DNA of 64,000 nucleotides from Stappia sp. WLB 29 (GCF_023507705.1 NZ_JALBGD010000002.1:62001-126000), one strand, 5' to 3'. Positions 17,725-27,178 are shown, numbered from the stretch's first letter. Numbers and translations: made by a program. Notes: a model not told the origin generated them from the letters alone.

Positions 17725-18683
17725 TGGACATGCTCTACAACATCCTCATCGACCCCTTCGTGCAGATGGTCGACGCACCGGACTTCCTGATCCAGGTGGT
17801 CTGGGAAGGTTTCGTCGCCGGCGTGCTCTACGCCCTGATCGCGCTCGGTTTCGTGCTGATCTACAAGGCCTCGGGCGTCTTCAACTTCGCGCAAGGCATC
17901 ATGGTCGTGTTCGCCGGCCTGTCGCTGGTCGGCCTGCACGAGAAGGGGGTGCCGGCCTGGCTGGCCCTGATCCTGGCAATCGGCATCATGGCGATCCTCG
18001 CCGTGTGCATCGAGAAATTCGTCATGCGGCCGCTGGTCGGCCAGCCGGACATCATCCTGCTGATGGCGACCATCGGTATGACCTATTTCCTGATCGGCCT
18101 CGGCGAGGTGATCTTCGGCGGCGAGCCGAAGCAGATGATCACCTCCGAACTCGGACTGCCCACGGGATCGACGGCCTTCGAGATGGGCGAGCGCGGGCTC
18201 GTGATATTGCAGCATATCGACATCGCAGCGGCGGTCATCGCGCTGCTGATGGTCGGCGGCCTTGCAGTGTTCTTCAACCGTACCCGCATCGGCCGCGCCC
18301 TGCGCGCTGTCGCCGACGACCACACGGCGGCCCTGTCGGTGGGCATCTCGCTCAACCAGATCTGGGCGATCGTCTGGTTCGCTGCCGGCATCGTCGCGCT
18401 GGCCACCGGCATCATGTGGGGAGCGCGCTCGGACGTTTCCTTCGCGCTTGAGATCGTGGCGCTCAAGGCGCTGCCCGTGCTGATCCTTGGCGGCTTCACC
18501 TCCATCCCCGGCGCCATCATCGGCGGGCTGATCATCGGCATCGGCGAAAAGATCGGAGAGATCTACTGGGGCAGCCTCGTGGGAGGCGGCATCGAAAGCT
18601 GGCTTGCCTATGTCATCGCGCTGATCTTCCTGCTGTTCCGTCCGCAGGGCCTGTTCGGCGAAAAGATCATCGAGCGGATTTGA
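17724..18683 (+). CDS. branched-chain-type ABC transporter permease (LivH-like)
   Basis: A 319-residue inner-membrane permease of about eight helices. The N-terminal part carries the GVLYALIALGFVLIYKASGVFNFAQG block that defines LivH-type proteins, and the EAA-like loop RTRIGRALRAVADDHTAA contacts the ATPases. It begins one base inside the livG stop (TAATG). The N-terminal amphipathic extension of about 25 residues is typical of LivH members in aromatic or urea-type systems. Confidence 0.93.
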   Translation: MDMLYNILIDPFVQMVDAPDFLIQVVWEGFVAGVLYALIALGFVLIYKASGVFNFAQGIMVVFAGLSLVGLHEKGVPAWLALILAIGIMAILAVCIEKFVMRPLVGQPDIILLMATIGMTYFLIGLGEVIFGGEPKQMITSELGLPTGSTAFEMGERGLVILQHIDIAAAVIALLMVGGLAVFFNRTRIGRALRAVADDHTAALSVGISLNQIWAIVWFAAGIVALATGIMWGARSDVSFALEIVALKALPVLILGGFTSIPGAIIGGLIIGIGEKIGEIYWGSLVGGGIESWLAYVIALIFLLFRPQGLFGEKIIERI

Positions 18684-18693
18684 GGAGCCAGCC

Positions 18694-19770
18694 ATGTTCT
18701 ATCGTGAAGCCGGCCAGTACAAGACGAGCTATGCCGCCGACCAGCAGATCTTCCCGATCCGCCAGGATCGTATCGGCATTGCCGTCATTCTCGTGATCGC
18801 CCTCCTGCTGCCGCTGGCGGCGAGCGAGTTCATGCTCTCGGCCATCGCCATTCCCTTCCTGGTCCTGGCGCTCGCCACGATCGGTCTCAACATCCTGACA
18901 GGCTATGCCGGCCAGCTGTCGCTGGGCACCGGCGCCTTCATGGGAGTGGGCGCCTACAGCTGCTACAAGCTTGTGACGATTTTCCCGGAGGTGAACGTCA
19001 TCGTCCACATCCTGCTGTCGGGTACCTTCGCCGCGGCCGCGGGCGTGGTCTTCGGCCTGCCGTCGTTGCGCATCAAGGGCCTTTACCTTGCCGTGACGAC
19101 GCTCGCGGCGCAGTTCTTCCTCGAGTGGTGCTTCATCCGCATCCCGTGGCTGTACAACTACAATTCGTCCGGCGCGATCGAGGTGCCCGGGCGTGAAGTC
19201 TTCGGCACGCTGATTACCGGCCCGGCGGCCAGCGGCACAGCCCGCTACTACGTGGTCCTGGCCATCGTCGTGGTGATGACCCTGCTCATCAAGAACCTGA
19301 TCCGCGGCCGCGTCGGCCGGCAGTGGATGATGATCCGCGACATGGACATCGCCGCCGAGCTGATGGGCGTGCGCCCGCTCATCGCCAAGCTCTCGGCCTT
19401 CGCCGTGTCGTCCTATGTCTGCGGCGTCGCCGGCGCGATGTTCGTGTTCTTCTATCTCGGCGCCTCGGAGCCGGCGGTGTTCTCGATCACCCTGTCGTTC
19501 CAGGTGCTGTTCATGGCGATCATCGGCGGCCTCGGCTCGCTGGTGGGCTCGTTCTTCGGCGCGGCGTTCATCTGGATCCTTCCGATCCTGCTGCGCGTCG
19601 GCCTGCCGGCTCTGGGTGTCGATGTCGCCGCCGAGACGGTTTTCCAGGTCGCGCAGATGGTCATCGGCGCGCTCATCATCTTCTTCCTGATCGTCGAACC
19701 GCACGGGCTGGCCCGGCTGTGGGCGATCGGCAAGGAGAAGCTCAGGGTTTGGCCGTTCCCTTACGCGTGA
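18694..19770 (+). CDS. branched-chain-type ABC transporter permease (LivM-like)
   Basis: A 358-residue permease with about nine to ten helices. The blocks LNILTGYAGQLSLGTGAFMGVGAY and the loop around RDMDIAAELMGVRPLIAKLSAF are LivM signatures. It forms the heterodimeric channel with the LivH-like protein, 10 bp upstream. GAGGAGCC precedes the ATG. Aromatic residues in the N-terminal YREAGQYKTSY segment resemble those of LivM proteins from aromatic-acid clusters. Confidence 0.92.
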   Translation: MFYREAGQYKTSYAADQQIFPIRQDRIGIAVILVIALLLPLAASEFMLSAIAIPFLVLALATIGLNILTGYAGQLSLGTGAFMGVGAYSCYKLVTIFPEVNVIVHILLSGTFAAAAGVVFGLPSLRIKGLYLAVTTLAAQFFLEWCFIRIPWLYNYNSSGAIEVPGREVFGTLITGPAASGTARYYVVLAIVVVMTLLIKNLIRGRVGRQWMMIRDMDIAAELMGVRPLIAKLSAFAVSSYVCGVAGAMFVFFYLGASEPAVFSITLSFQVLFMAIIGGLGSLVGSFFGAAFIWILPILLRVGLPALGVDVAAETVFQVAQMVIGALIIFFLIVEPHGLARLWAIGKEKLRVWPFPYA

Positions 19771-19895
19771 TCGGGGAGGATCCGCGCAGGAGGGGCCCAC
19801 CCTCAGGCATGCCATCGGGGCGCGAGCCGGACCCGGTCCAAATGGCGAGGCTCCATTGGCAAGGCCCCACAAGGGGCACGAACGGGAGGAAAGAC

Positions 19896-21218
19896 ATGCG
19901 AATGAGAACTCTCCTGGCGGGATCGGTCCTGGTGGGCCTGGCGGCGTCCTTCGCCGCCCCGGCTCTCGCCGAGGACTCCGTCTACATCCAGCTGCCTACC
20001 TACCGGACCGGCCCCTATGCCGGCTCGGGCATCCACATCGCCAACGGCATGTCCGACTACCTGGCGATGATCAACGAGCGCGACGGCGGCGTGAACGGCG
20101 TCAAGATCGCCTTCGACGAGTGCGAGACCGGCTACGACACGCAGAAGGGCGTGGAGTGCTACGAGCAGGCCAAGGCGAAGAACACGCTGGTGTTCAATCC
20201 GTGGTCGACGGGCATCACCCTGCAGGTGATCCCCAAGTCGTCGGTGGACAAGATCCCGGTCCTGTCGATGGCCTATGGCCTGTCCGCGGCGGCCGACGGC
20301 AACACCTTCCCGTGGGTGTTCAATCCGCCGGACACGTACTGGGACGGCCTGTCGGCTATCATCAAGTATATCGGCGACCAGGAAGGGGGCATGGAAGGCC
20401 TCAAGGGCAAGAAGATCGGCTACATCTTCCTTGATGCCGGCTACGGCCGCGAACCGATCCCGCTGCTCGACAACCTCGCCCAGAAGTACGGCTTCGAGGT
20501 GCTCCAGTACCCGGTCCCGGGCAAGGAGATGCAGAACCAGTCCTCGCAGTGGCTGTCCATCCGCCGCGACCGTCCCGACTATGTCGTGATGTGGGGCTGG
20601 GGCGCCATGAACCCGACCGCCGTCAAGGAAGCGGTGAAGAACCGCTTCGACATGTCGAAGTTCATCGGCGTGTGGTGGGCCGGCGGCGACGAGGACGCAC
20701 GGGCCGGCGGCGCGGGCGCCAAGGGCTACAAGTCCGTCAGCTTCAACAATGTGGGTGCCGACTATCCGGCGCTGCAGGACATCAAGAAGCTGGTCGTGGA
20801 TGCGGGCAAGTCGCATACCCCGGCAAACACCGTGGGCGAGAACCTCTACAACCGCGGCGTCGTCAATGCGGTCTACATGGTCGAAGCGATCCGCATCGCC
20901 CAGGAGATGACCGGCAAGAAGGTGATCAACGCCGAGGACATGCGCGTCGGCCTGGAGAACCTGAAGATCGACGAGGCACGCCTGGAGGCCATCGGCCTGA
21001 AGGGGATGATCGCGCCGATCGAGATCACCTGCGCCAACCACTCCGGTCACCATTCGCTGTTCATCCAGGAATGGGATGGCGAGAAGTGGACCCCGGCGAC
21101 CGACTGGTTCTCGCCGATGACCGAAGAGGTCACGCCCATCCTGATGCAGGCCTCGAAAGACTACGCGACGTCGAACGCCCCGTGGCCGACGCGTGAGGAT
21201 GCCTGCCCGGCCAACTGA
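19896..21218 (+). CDS. periplasmic substrate-binding protein of the branched-chain-type ABC importer
   Basis: A 440-residue exported protein with a Sec signal peptide (cleavage likely after APALA, residue 25) and a periplasmic-binding type I fold. It is larger than classical LivK and resembles the family seen with acyl-CoA ligases. The ATG is preceded by GGGAGGAAAG. The gene is separated from livM by 125 bp and from the second ATPase by 121 bp, leaving room for internal promoters or mRNA processing that raises the amount of binding protein. Likely ligands are aromatic or branched carboxylates rather than leucine itself, judging by the flanking ligases. Confidence 0.88.
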   Translation: MRMRTLLAGSVLVGLAASFAAPALAEDSVYIQLPTYRTGPYAGSGIHIANGMSDYLAMINERDGGVNGVKIAFDECETGYDTQKGVECYEQAKAKNTLVFNPWSTGITLQVIPKSSVDKIPVLSMAYGLSAAADGNTFPWVFNPPDTYWDGLSAIIKYIGDQEGGMEGLKGKKIGYIFLDAGYGREPIPLLDNLAQKYGFEVLQYPVPGKEMQNQSSQWLSIRRDRPDYVVMWGWGAMNPTAVKEAVKNRFDMSKFIGVWWAGGDEDARAGGAGAKGYKSVSFNNVGADYPALQDIKKLVVDAGKSHTPANTVGENLYNRGVVNAVYMVEAIRIAQEMTGKKVINAEDMRVGLENLKIDEARLEAIGLKGMIAPIEITCANHSGHHSLFIQEWDGEKWTPATDWFSPMTEEVTPILMQASKDYATSNAPWPTREDACPAN

Positions 21219-21242
21219 GCCAGGCCGTCTTCGAGAAAACTT

Positions 21243-21267
21243 CGGTCCGCGGCATGGCTGCGGACCG
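21243..21267. repeat. 8-bp stem hairpin between binding-protein and LivF genes
   Basis: CGGTCCGC, nine-base loop, GCGGACCG in the intergenic space after the binding-protein stop codon. It has no T-run, so it may protect the upstream mRNA or reduce read-through rather than end transcription. Confidence 0.45.
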
Positions 21268-21339
21268 GTATCAGACCCGCCGGCCCGCGCCCTATCCGCC
21301 CGGGCCGGCCCGCCCAACGCCTAGCGCCGGAAGACTGAC

Positions 21340-22176
21340 ATGGACGCCAATGCACGGCAGACCGAGACGTCCGCTTCGACCATCCTCGCGGTGAACAACA
21401 TCGAGGTGATCTACAATCACGTCATCCTGGTGCTGAAGGGCGTTTCGCTGACCGTGCCGGAAGGCGGCATCGTCGCCCTGCTGGGCGCCAACGGCGCCGG
21501 CAAGACCACGACGCTGAAAGCGGTGTCGAGCCTTCTGCAGGCAGAGCGCGGCGACGTGACCAAGGGCAACATCGTCTTCAAGGGCGAGCAGGTGCAGGCG
21601 CTGTCGCCGAGCGACCTGGTGCGCCGCGGCTGCATCCAGGTCATGGAAGGCCGCCACTGCTTCGGCCACCTGACCATCGAGGAGAACCTTCTGACCGGCG
21701 CCTTCACCCGGCGCGACGGCGATGCGGCCGTCAAGGCCAGTCTCGAAAAGGTCTATGCCTATTTCCCGCGCCTGCGCGAGCGGCGCGGCAGCCAGGCCGG
21801 CTACACTTCGGGCGGCGAGCAGCAGATGTGCGCCATCGGCCGTGCGTTGATGAGCAAGCCGAACATGATCCTGCTCGACGAGCCGTCGATGGGCCTTGCC
21901 CCGCAACTGGTCGAGGAGATCTTCGAGATCGTCAAGGAGCTCAACGAGAAGGAGGGCGTGTCCTTCCTGCTTGCGGAGCAGAACACCAACGTCGCCCTGC
22001 GCTACGCCACCTACGGCTACATCATGGAGTCGGGACGCATCGTGCTGGACGGTACCGCCAAGGCGCTGCGCGAGAACGAGGACGTCAAGGAATTCTACCT
22101 CGGCGTCGGCGGCGAGGGGCGTAAGTCGTTCCGGAATGTGAAGCACTACAAGCGCCGCAAGCGCTGGCTCGCCTGA
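21340..22176 (+). CDS. branched-chain-type ABC transporter ATP-binding protein (LivF-like)
   Basis: A 278-residue ATPase with Walker A GANGAGKTT, signature TSGGEQQMC and Walker B MILLDEPSMGLAP. The C-terminal extension after the usual LivF end is basic (FRNVKHYKRRKRWLA), a feature often seen in LivF proteins from ligase-linked systems. It pairs with the LivG-like ATPase encoded upstream. Confidence 0.93.
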   Translation: MDANARQTETSASTILAVNNIEVIYNHVILVLKGVSLTVPEGGIVALLGANGAGKTTTLKAVSSLLQAERGDVTKGNIVFKGEQVQALSPSDLVRRGCIQVMEGRHCFGHLTIEENLLTGAFTRRDGDAAVKASLEKVYAYFPRLRERRGSQAGYTSGGEQQMCAIGRALMSKPNMILLDEPSMGLAPQLVEEIFEIVKELNEKEGVSFLLAEQNTNVALRYATYGYIMESGRIVLDGTAKALRENEDVKEFYLGVGGEGRKSFRNVKHYKRRKRWLA

Positions 22177-22288
22177 GCCGGCACAGCGTCCAGCCACAGC
22201 AGCAGGCCGGCGCGGGGCAGGGAACCCGGCGACGGAGACGCGGAAGGTCCATCCTTTCGCCCTGCCCAGAGTTCACGAGGAGCGCGTC

Positions 22289-23530
22289 ATGAGCGCAGAG
22301 CATTTCGACACCCTGGAGACCCGCGAACCGGGCGAACGGGACGCCGACCTCTTCGCGCGGCTTCCCGGCCATGTGGCCGATGCAATGGCGAAGGCGCCCG
22401 GCTGGGCCCGCCACCTCGAGGGATGCGACCCGGCCTCGCTCGTCGACCGGGCAGCGCTCGCCCACCTGCCGGTGCTGCGCAAGCCGGACCTGATGGCAGC
22501 GCAGGCGCAGACGCCGCCCTTCGGCGGGTTCGCGACGGCGCCGCTATCTGCCATGGGGCGGATCTTCATGTCGCCCGGTCCGATCTGGGAACCGCAGGGC
22601 GGCGAGGTCGATCCCTGGTCGGCTGCGCGCGCCTTCTTCGCTGCCGGATTCCGTGCCGGCGATATCGTCCACAACGCCCTGTCCTATCACCTGACGCCGG
22701 GCGGCTTCATTCTCGATCACGGCGCGCGGGCGCTCGGCTGTGCGGTATTTCCCGCCGGCGTCGGCAATACGGAGATGCAGGTCGAGGCGATCGCTACCCT
22801 GCGCCCCACCGGCTATGCCGGCACGCCCGACTACCTGAAGATCCTGCTCGACAAGGCGGCCGAGCTCGGCCGCGACGCCTCCTCGCTGCAGCGGGGCCTG
22901 GTGTCCGGCGGCGCGCTGTTCCCCAGCCTGCGGGCGGAATATCGCGAGCGCGGCATCGAGGTGCTGCAAGCCTATGCGACCGCCGATGCCGGCGTCATCG
23001 CCTACGAGGCGGCGGCCGACCAGGGCATGGTCGTCAACGAGGGCGTGATCGTCGAGATCGTGCGTCCGGGCTCCGATGTGCCGGTGCCGGAGGGCGAGGT
23101 CGGCGAGGTCGTGGTCACCAACTTCAACCGCGCCTATCCGCTCATTCGCTTCGGTACGGGCGACCTATCCGCCGTGCTGCCGGGGCGTTCTGCCTGCGGG
23201 CGCACCAACATGCGGCTCAAGGGCTGGATGGGCCGGGCCGATCAGCGCACCAAGATCAAGGGCATGTTCGTCGACCCCAGGCAGATTTCGGAACTGCTCG
23301 GCCGGCACCCGGAAATCACCCGTGCCCGGCTGATCGTCGAGCGTCAGGCGGAGCAGGATGTCATGCGCCTTGCCTATGAGGCCGAGGCCCATGGCGACGG
23401 GCTCGATCAGGCGATTTCCGCCACCTTGCGGGAGGTGACCAAGCTTTCCGGCCGGGTCGAGCGCGTGTTGCCCGGTGCCCTGCCGAACGACGGCAAGGTG
23501 ATCGCCGACGAGCGCAACTACGAGGCCTGA
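22289..23530 (+). CDS. PaaK-like phenylacetate-CoA ligase family protein
   Basis: A 413-residue AMP-binding protein related to phenylacetate-CoA ligase. C-terminal features are clear: RFGTGDLSAVLPGRSACGRTN, the GRADQRTKIKGMFVDP hinge and a small C-terminal lobe. Where PaaK has a Ser/Thr/Gly P-loop, this protein has IFMSPGPIWEPQGG (residues 92-104), without the SSGTTG core. This variant loop seems shared by a subfamily linked to liv-type transporters. It may still adenylate an acid, or act on a pre-activated one. Last gene of the operon, 112 bp after the LivF-like ATPase. Confidence 0.82.
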   Translation: MSAEHFDTLETREPGERDADLFARLPGHVADAMAKAPGWARHLEGCDPASLVDRAALAHLPVLRKPDLMAAQAQTPPFGGFATAPLSAMGRIFMSPGPIWEPQGGEVDPWSAARAFFAAGFRAGDIVHNALSYHLTPGGFILDHGARALGCAVFPAGVGNTEMQVEAIATLRPTGYAGTPDYLKILLDKAAELGRDASSLQRGLVSGGALFPSLRAEYRERGIEVLQAYATADAGVIAYEAAADQGMVVNEGVIVEIVRPGSDVPVPEGEVGEVVVTNFNRAYPLIRFGTGDLSAVLPGRSACGRTNMRLKGWMGRADQRTKIKGMFVDPRQISELLGRHPEITRARLIVERQAEQDVMRLAYEAEAHGDGLDQAISATLREVTKLSGRVERVLPGALPNDGKVIADERNYEA

Positions 23531-23675
23531 AGGCGCCCCGGAGACGGCCTCTCCAGGCGGTGCCGTCGTCCTCGCCCCTTGCGCAGTTGCAACGCCCTGG
23601 CCTATGCAAGAGGATCCCGGTTGCACGGGACCCGATGGCGATGGCCGGCGGACGGCCTCAGGTGCGAGCGATACC

Positions 23676-24128
23676 ATGCAGGATGAAGCGGAAAAGGCTG
23701 CCGACAGCGCTTTCGTGTTGCTGGTCGAGGACGATCCGGACGACGTGACCATCATCCGCCAGTCGCTGAGAACCTCCAGCGTGCCGGTGCGTCTCGAAGT
23801 CGCCTCGGACGGTGCCGAGGCGCTCGACCATCTCAACCGGGCGGTCGCGGCCGGGTCTCCCGCGCCGGATCTCATTCTGCTCGACCTCAACCTGCCGGTG
23901 ATGACGGGAACCGAGTTTCTGGCCAAGTTGCGCCAGCATGCCCGGCTCAGCGCGGTGCCGGTCTGTGTCTTCACCACCGCCGACGATCCGGTGACCATCC
24001 GCCGGGCCTATGCGGCAGGCGCCAATGCCGTCGTCACCAAGGCCGACAGCCTGGCCGGCATGAGCGAGGTGCTGCACACCATCGTCGAGTTCTGGTTCCG
24101 CGTCGCCGAGCGCTATCGCGGCGAGTGA
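23676..24128 (+). CDS. single-domain response regulator, Rcp1-like
   Basis: A 150-residue stand-alone receiver. The N-terminal VEDDPDDVTIIRQSL (two acidic residues followed by Pro-Asp-Asp) and LLDLNLPVMTG with the phospho-Asp fit the Rcp1 group of receivers that serve phytochrome-like or hybrid kinases; the conserved Lys lies in VVTKADS. There is no output domain. No kinase lies directly beside it. An in-frame ATG at 23604 would add 24 residues of low-complexity sequence, so 23676 is preferred. It converges on another receiver gene, 30 bp away. Confidence 0.85.
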   Translation: MQDEAEKAADSAFVLLVEDDPDDVTIIRQSLRTSSVPVRLEVASDGAEALDHLNRAVAAGSPAPDLILLDLNLPVMTGTEFLAKLRQHARLSAVPVCVFTTADDPVTIRRAYAAGANAVVTKADSLAGMSEVLHTIVEFWFRVAERYRGE

Positions 24129-24158
24129 TCGGGCCTGACCTTCTCGCCTAACCCACTT

Positions 24159-24662
24159 CTAGAGGTAGACGACCTCGTAGGCACCGTTTTCCGGGGCGGG
24201 CTTCGGCTCGGGGCCGGCAACGGGCTCGGGTTGGGCAAACGGCCGCATGTCGACTCTGGCGTCGGGCGCCGCGTGGTCGATCGGCCGAGCGAGGGCGGCG
24301 TCGATATGCGACTTCAGGACCTGCAGCGAAAACGGCTTCACGACCACCGACTGGGCGCCGAGCGTTGCCGCCTTCTGCAGGAGTGCCAGGTCGACATGCG
24401 CGCTGATGATGATCGCCGGCGTTGCGGCGGTGACCGGATTGTCGTGCGCGCGCAGTCGTGCCAGGAACTCGGCGCCGTCCTGCCGCGGCATGCGCCAGTC
24501 GATCAGCATGGCGTCGAAACGGTGCAGTTTCAGGAGCTTTTCGGCCTCCAGGCCATCGGACGCTTCGGTGACCGCCTGGAAACCGAGATCCTTCAGCATG
24601 CCGCGCAACAGCCGGCGCGTGAATGCGCTGTCCTCGATGAGAAGGACCTTCTCGTTCTTCAC
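24159..24662 (-). CDS. single-domain response regulator with proline-rich tail
   Basis: A receiver of about 167 residues. VLLIEDSAFTRRLLRGML opens the domain, IDWRMPRQDG holds the phospho-Asp and VVKPFS the conserved Lys. A Pro/Glu/Ala tail of about 35 residues ends EVVYL. The start chosen is GTG at 24660-24662, because GGGAAGAA lies just upstream and the receiver begins at once; an ATG at 24740 would add 26 residues without homology. The CheY/PleD-like receiver has no output domain, so it likely acts by protein contact. Confidence 0.82.
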   Translation of the reverse strand: MKNEKVLLIEDSAFTRRLLRGMLKDLGFQAVTEASDGLEAEKLLKLHRFDAMLIDWRMPRQDGAEFLARLRAHDNPVTAATPAIIISAHVDLALLQKAATLGAQSVVVKPFSLQVLKSHIDAALARPIDHAAPDARVDMRPFAQPEPVAGPEPKPAPENGAYEVVYL

Positions 24663-24743
24663 GGCATTTCTTCCCGGTAGACGGCTTGCAGGCGATTCCC
24701 GCAACCGGGAGCCATGGTCAAGCCTTGGTATTATCGACAATTT

Positions 24744-24773
24744 TGACGATCTGTTTTGAAAGGACCGTTAACG
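24744..24773 (+). promoter_or_regulatory. possible promoter upstream of hemH
   Basis: TTGACG at 24744-24749 and GTTAAC at 24768-24773, spaced 18 bp, about 160 bp before the hemH start. The -35 is good and the -10 weak, so this is tentative. Confidence 0.3.
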
Positions 24774-24931
24774 CGGCATGCGGCTGAAGCGATTGTTTGG
24801 CTGCGTCAGCCTGTCGCGCTCGCGGATGAACCTTCCCGGCAAGGCCTGCGTAGAAACATCTAGGATATGGACCATCCGGCTTTTGCGCCTTATGTGCCGC
24901 TCAGCCGGGCCGGAATGTGATCGGGAGCCAG

Positions 24932-26017
24932 ATGGACAGCATGAGCGTGATGGACGACAGCGAGCGGGAAACGAGACGTCGCCAGATGGGCAAGGTGCAG
25001 CTGCCGGGTGGCCATCCCGGCGTCAAGGCGGGCAAGATCGGCGTGCTCATCGTCAATCTGGGCACGCCCGACGGCACCGATTTCCGCTCCATGCGCCGCT
25101 ACCTGAAGGAGTTCCTGACGGACAAGCGCGTGATCGAGTGGCCGAAGGCGCTGTGGTACCCGATCCTCTTCGGCATCGTTCTCAACACCCGGCCGAAGAA
25201 ATCCGGCAAGGCCTACGAGGAGATCTGGAACCGGGAACTCGACGAATCGCCATTGCGCACGATCACCCGTTCGCAGTCGGAAAAGCTAGCCGCCGCCATG
25301 GCCGGCGTCGACGAGCGCATCGTGGTCGACTGGGCGATGCGCTATGGCCAGCCGTCGATCCCGGACCGGCTGACGAAGTTGCGGGAGCAGGGTTGCGACC
25401 GCCTGCTGGTCTTCCCGCTCTATCCGCAATACTCGGCCTCGACCACGGCGACCGTCAACGACGTGGTGTTCCGCGAGCTGTTGAAGCTGCGCTGGCAGCC
25501 GGCGCTGCGGACCGTGCCGCCCTATCACGATGACCCGGTCTATATCGACGCGCTGGCCAGTTCGATCGAGAAGACGCTTGCCGGCCTCGACTTCGAGCCG
25601 GAGACGGTGATCGCCTCCTATCACGGCATCCCGCAATCCTATTTCCGCAAGGGCGATCCCTATCACTGCCACTGCCACAAGACGACGCGGCTGCTGCGCG
25701 AGCGGCTCGGCTGGTCGGAGGACAAGCTGAAGATCACCTTCCAGTCGCGCTTCGGTCCCGAGGAGTGGCTGCAGCCCTACACGGACAAGACCGTGGAGGC
25801 GATGGCCAAGGCCGGCACCCGCAGCATCGCGGTGATGAATCCGGGTTTCGTCGCGGACTGCCTGGAAACGCTGGAGGAAATCGCCGGCGAGGCCGGGGAG
25901 ATCTTCCACGAGAACGGCGGCGACAATTTCGCGCATATCCCGTGTCTCAACGACAGCGACGACGGCATGAACGTGATCCGGACCCTGGTGCAGCGGGAGC
26001 TTTCCGGCTGGATCTGA
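24932..26017 (+). CDS. hemH: ferrochelatase
   Basis: A 361-residue enzyme that inserts Fe2+ into protoporphyrin IX, the last step of haem synthesis, at the inner face of the inner membrane. Seen: IGVLIVNLGTPDG at the N-terminus, LLVFPLYPQYSASTTATV, the active-site SYHGIPQSYFRKGDPYHCHC block with the catalytic His, and FQSRFGPEEWLQPYT near the C-terminus. The ATG at 24932 has GGGAG six bases upstream; a GTG 15 bases earlier is possible but lacks a ribosome site. The N-terminal extension of about 35 residues before the core is longer than in E. coli and usual in alphaproteobacteria. Stand-alone gene. Confidence 0.95.
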   Translation: MDSMSVMDDSERETRRRQMGKVQLPGGHPGVKAGKIGVLIVNLGTPDGTDFRSMRRYLKEFLTDKRVIEWPKALWYPILFGIVLNTRPKKSGKAYEEIWNRELDESPLRTITRSQSEKLAAAMAGVDERIVVDWAMRYGQPSIPDRLTKLREQGCDRLLVFPLYPQYSASTTATVNDVVFRELLKLRWQPALRTVPPYHDDPVYIDALASSIEKTLAGLDFEPETVIASYHGIPQSYFRKGDPYHCHCHKTTRLLRERLGWSEDKLKITFQSRFGPEEWLQPYTDKTVEAMAKAGTRSIAVMNPGFVADCLETLEEIAGEAGEIFHENGGDNFAHIPCLNDSDDGMNVIRTLVQRELSGWI

Positions 26018-26071
26018 GCCGTTCGCAGCGGTCTTCTTCACCATCGCATGACGCTTGCGCTTGCAGATCGG

Positions 26072-26100
26072 GGCCCGCCGGGTACATGTAACGGCGGGCC
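26072..26100. repeat. 9-bp stem hairpin after hemH
   Basis: GGCCCGCCG, an 11-base loop, CGGCGGGCC, about 55 bp past the hemH stop. There is no T-run, so it may be a weak terminator or an mRNA-stabilising hairpin. Confidence 0.45.
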
Positions 26101-26173
26101 GTCCGGTTGCGCGCGACCGGCCTGCAATCCGTTCCGCCGCACGGCAGTGCGGCCCTGGTGAAGGTGACGCAAG

Positions 26174-27178
26174 ATGCTCGAAGGCCTTTTCGGTTTCGAT
26201 ATCCTCGTGCTGGTGCTGCTCGTCCTGCTGGTCCTTGTGGTCCTGGCAGGCGTCAAGACTGTGCCGCAGGGCTACAACTACACCGTCGAGCGCTTCGGCC
26301 GGTATCGCAAGACGCTGACCCCGGGCCTCAACATCATCGTCCCCTTCGTCGACCGCATCGGCCATCAGATCAACATGATGGAGCAGGTGCTCGACGTCCC
26401 GACGCAAGAAGTGATCACCCGCGACAATGCCACGGTGAGCGCCGACGGCGTCACCTTCTACCAGGTGCTGGACGCGGCGCGCGCGGCCTACGAGGTCTCG
26501 GGCCTGGAAAACGCGATCCTTAACCTGACCATGACCAACATCCGCTCGGTCATGGGCTCGATGGACCTGGACGAACTGCTGTCCAACCGCGACGAGATCA
26601 ACGCCCGCCTGCTGCGGGTGGTGGACGCGGCGGCCTCGCCTTGGGGCATCAAGATGACCCGCATCGAGATCAAGGACATCAACCCGCCGCGCGACCTCGT
26701 CGAGGCGATGGGCCGGCAGATGAAGGCGGAGCGCGAAAAGCGCGCCTCGATTCTGGAGGCGGAGGGCAAGCGGGCCTCGGAGATCCTGCAGGCGGAAGGC
26801 GAGAAGCAGTCGCTGATCCTGGAGGCGGAAGGCCGGCGCGAGGCCGCGTTCCGCGACGCGGAGGCGCGGGAACGCTCCGCCGAGGCCGAGGCCAACGCCA
26901 CCCGCATGGTCAGCGAGGCGATCGCTGCCGGCGACATGCAGGCCATCAACTATTTCGTTGCCAACAAGTATGTGGAGGCGCTCGGCCAGTTCGCCCGTTC
27001 GCCCAACCAGAAGCTCCTGATCCTGCCGACCGAGACCACGGCCGTCCTCGGCTCGCTTTCGGGCATCGCCGAGATCGCCAAGGAGGCCTTCGGCACTGAC
27101 CGCTCATCGTCGCGCACGCGCGGCAGCGTGCCCACGACCAGCGGGCCTTCGCGCGACGGCAGCGAGCCGCGGGGATGA
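26174..27178 (+). CDS. SPFH/stomatin-like membrane protease-associated protein (QmcA-like)
   Basis: A 334-residue protein with one N-terminal transmembrane helix (about 8-28), an SPFH domain (about 35-210) and a long Ala/Glu-rich coiled coil with repeated 'AEGK/AEGE' segments (about 190-255), then a tail ending in Ser/Arg-rich sequence. This is the QmcA/stomatin pattern. Such proteins build membrane scaffolds and regulate FtsH or other proteases. The downstream nfeD gene overlaps its stop by four bases, the conserved STOPP (stomatin plus NfeD) pairing. Confidence 0.9.
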   Translation: MLEGLFGFDILVLVLLVLLVLVVLAGVKTVPQGYNYTVERFGRYRKTLTPGLNIIVPFVDRIGHQINMMEQVLDVPTQEVITRDNATVSADGVTFYQVLDAARAAYEVSGLENAILNLTMTNIRSVMGSMDLDELLSNRDEINARLLRVVDAAASPWGIKMTRIEIKDINPPRDLVEAMGRQMKAEREKRASILEAEGKRASEILQAEGEKQSLILEAEGRREAAFRDAEARERSAEAEANATRMVSEAIAAGDMQAINYFVANKYVEALGQFARSPNQKLLILPTETTAVLGSLSGIAEIAKEAFGTDRSSSRTRGSVPTTSGPSRDGSEPRG

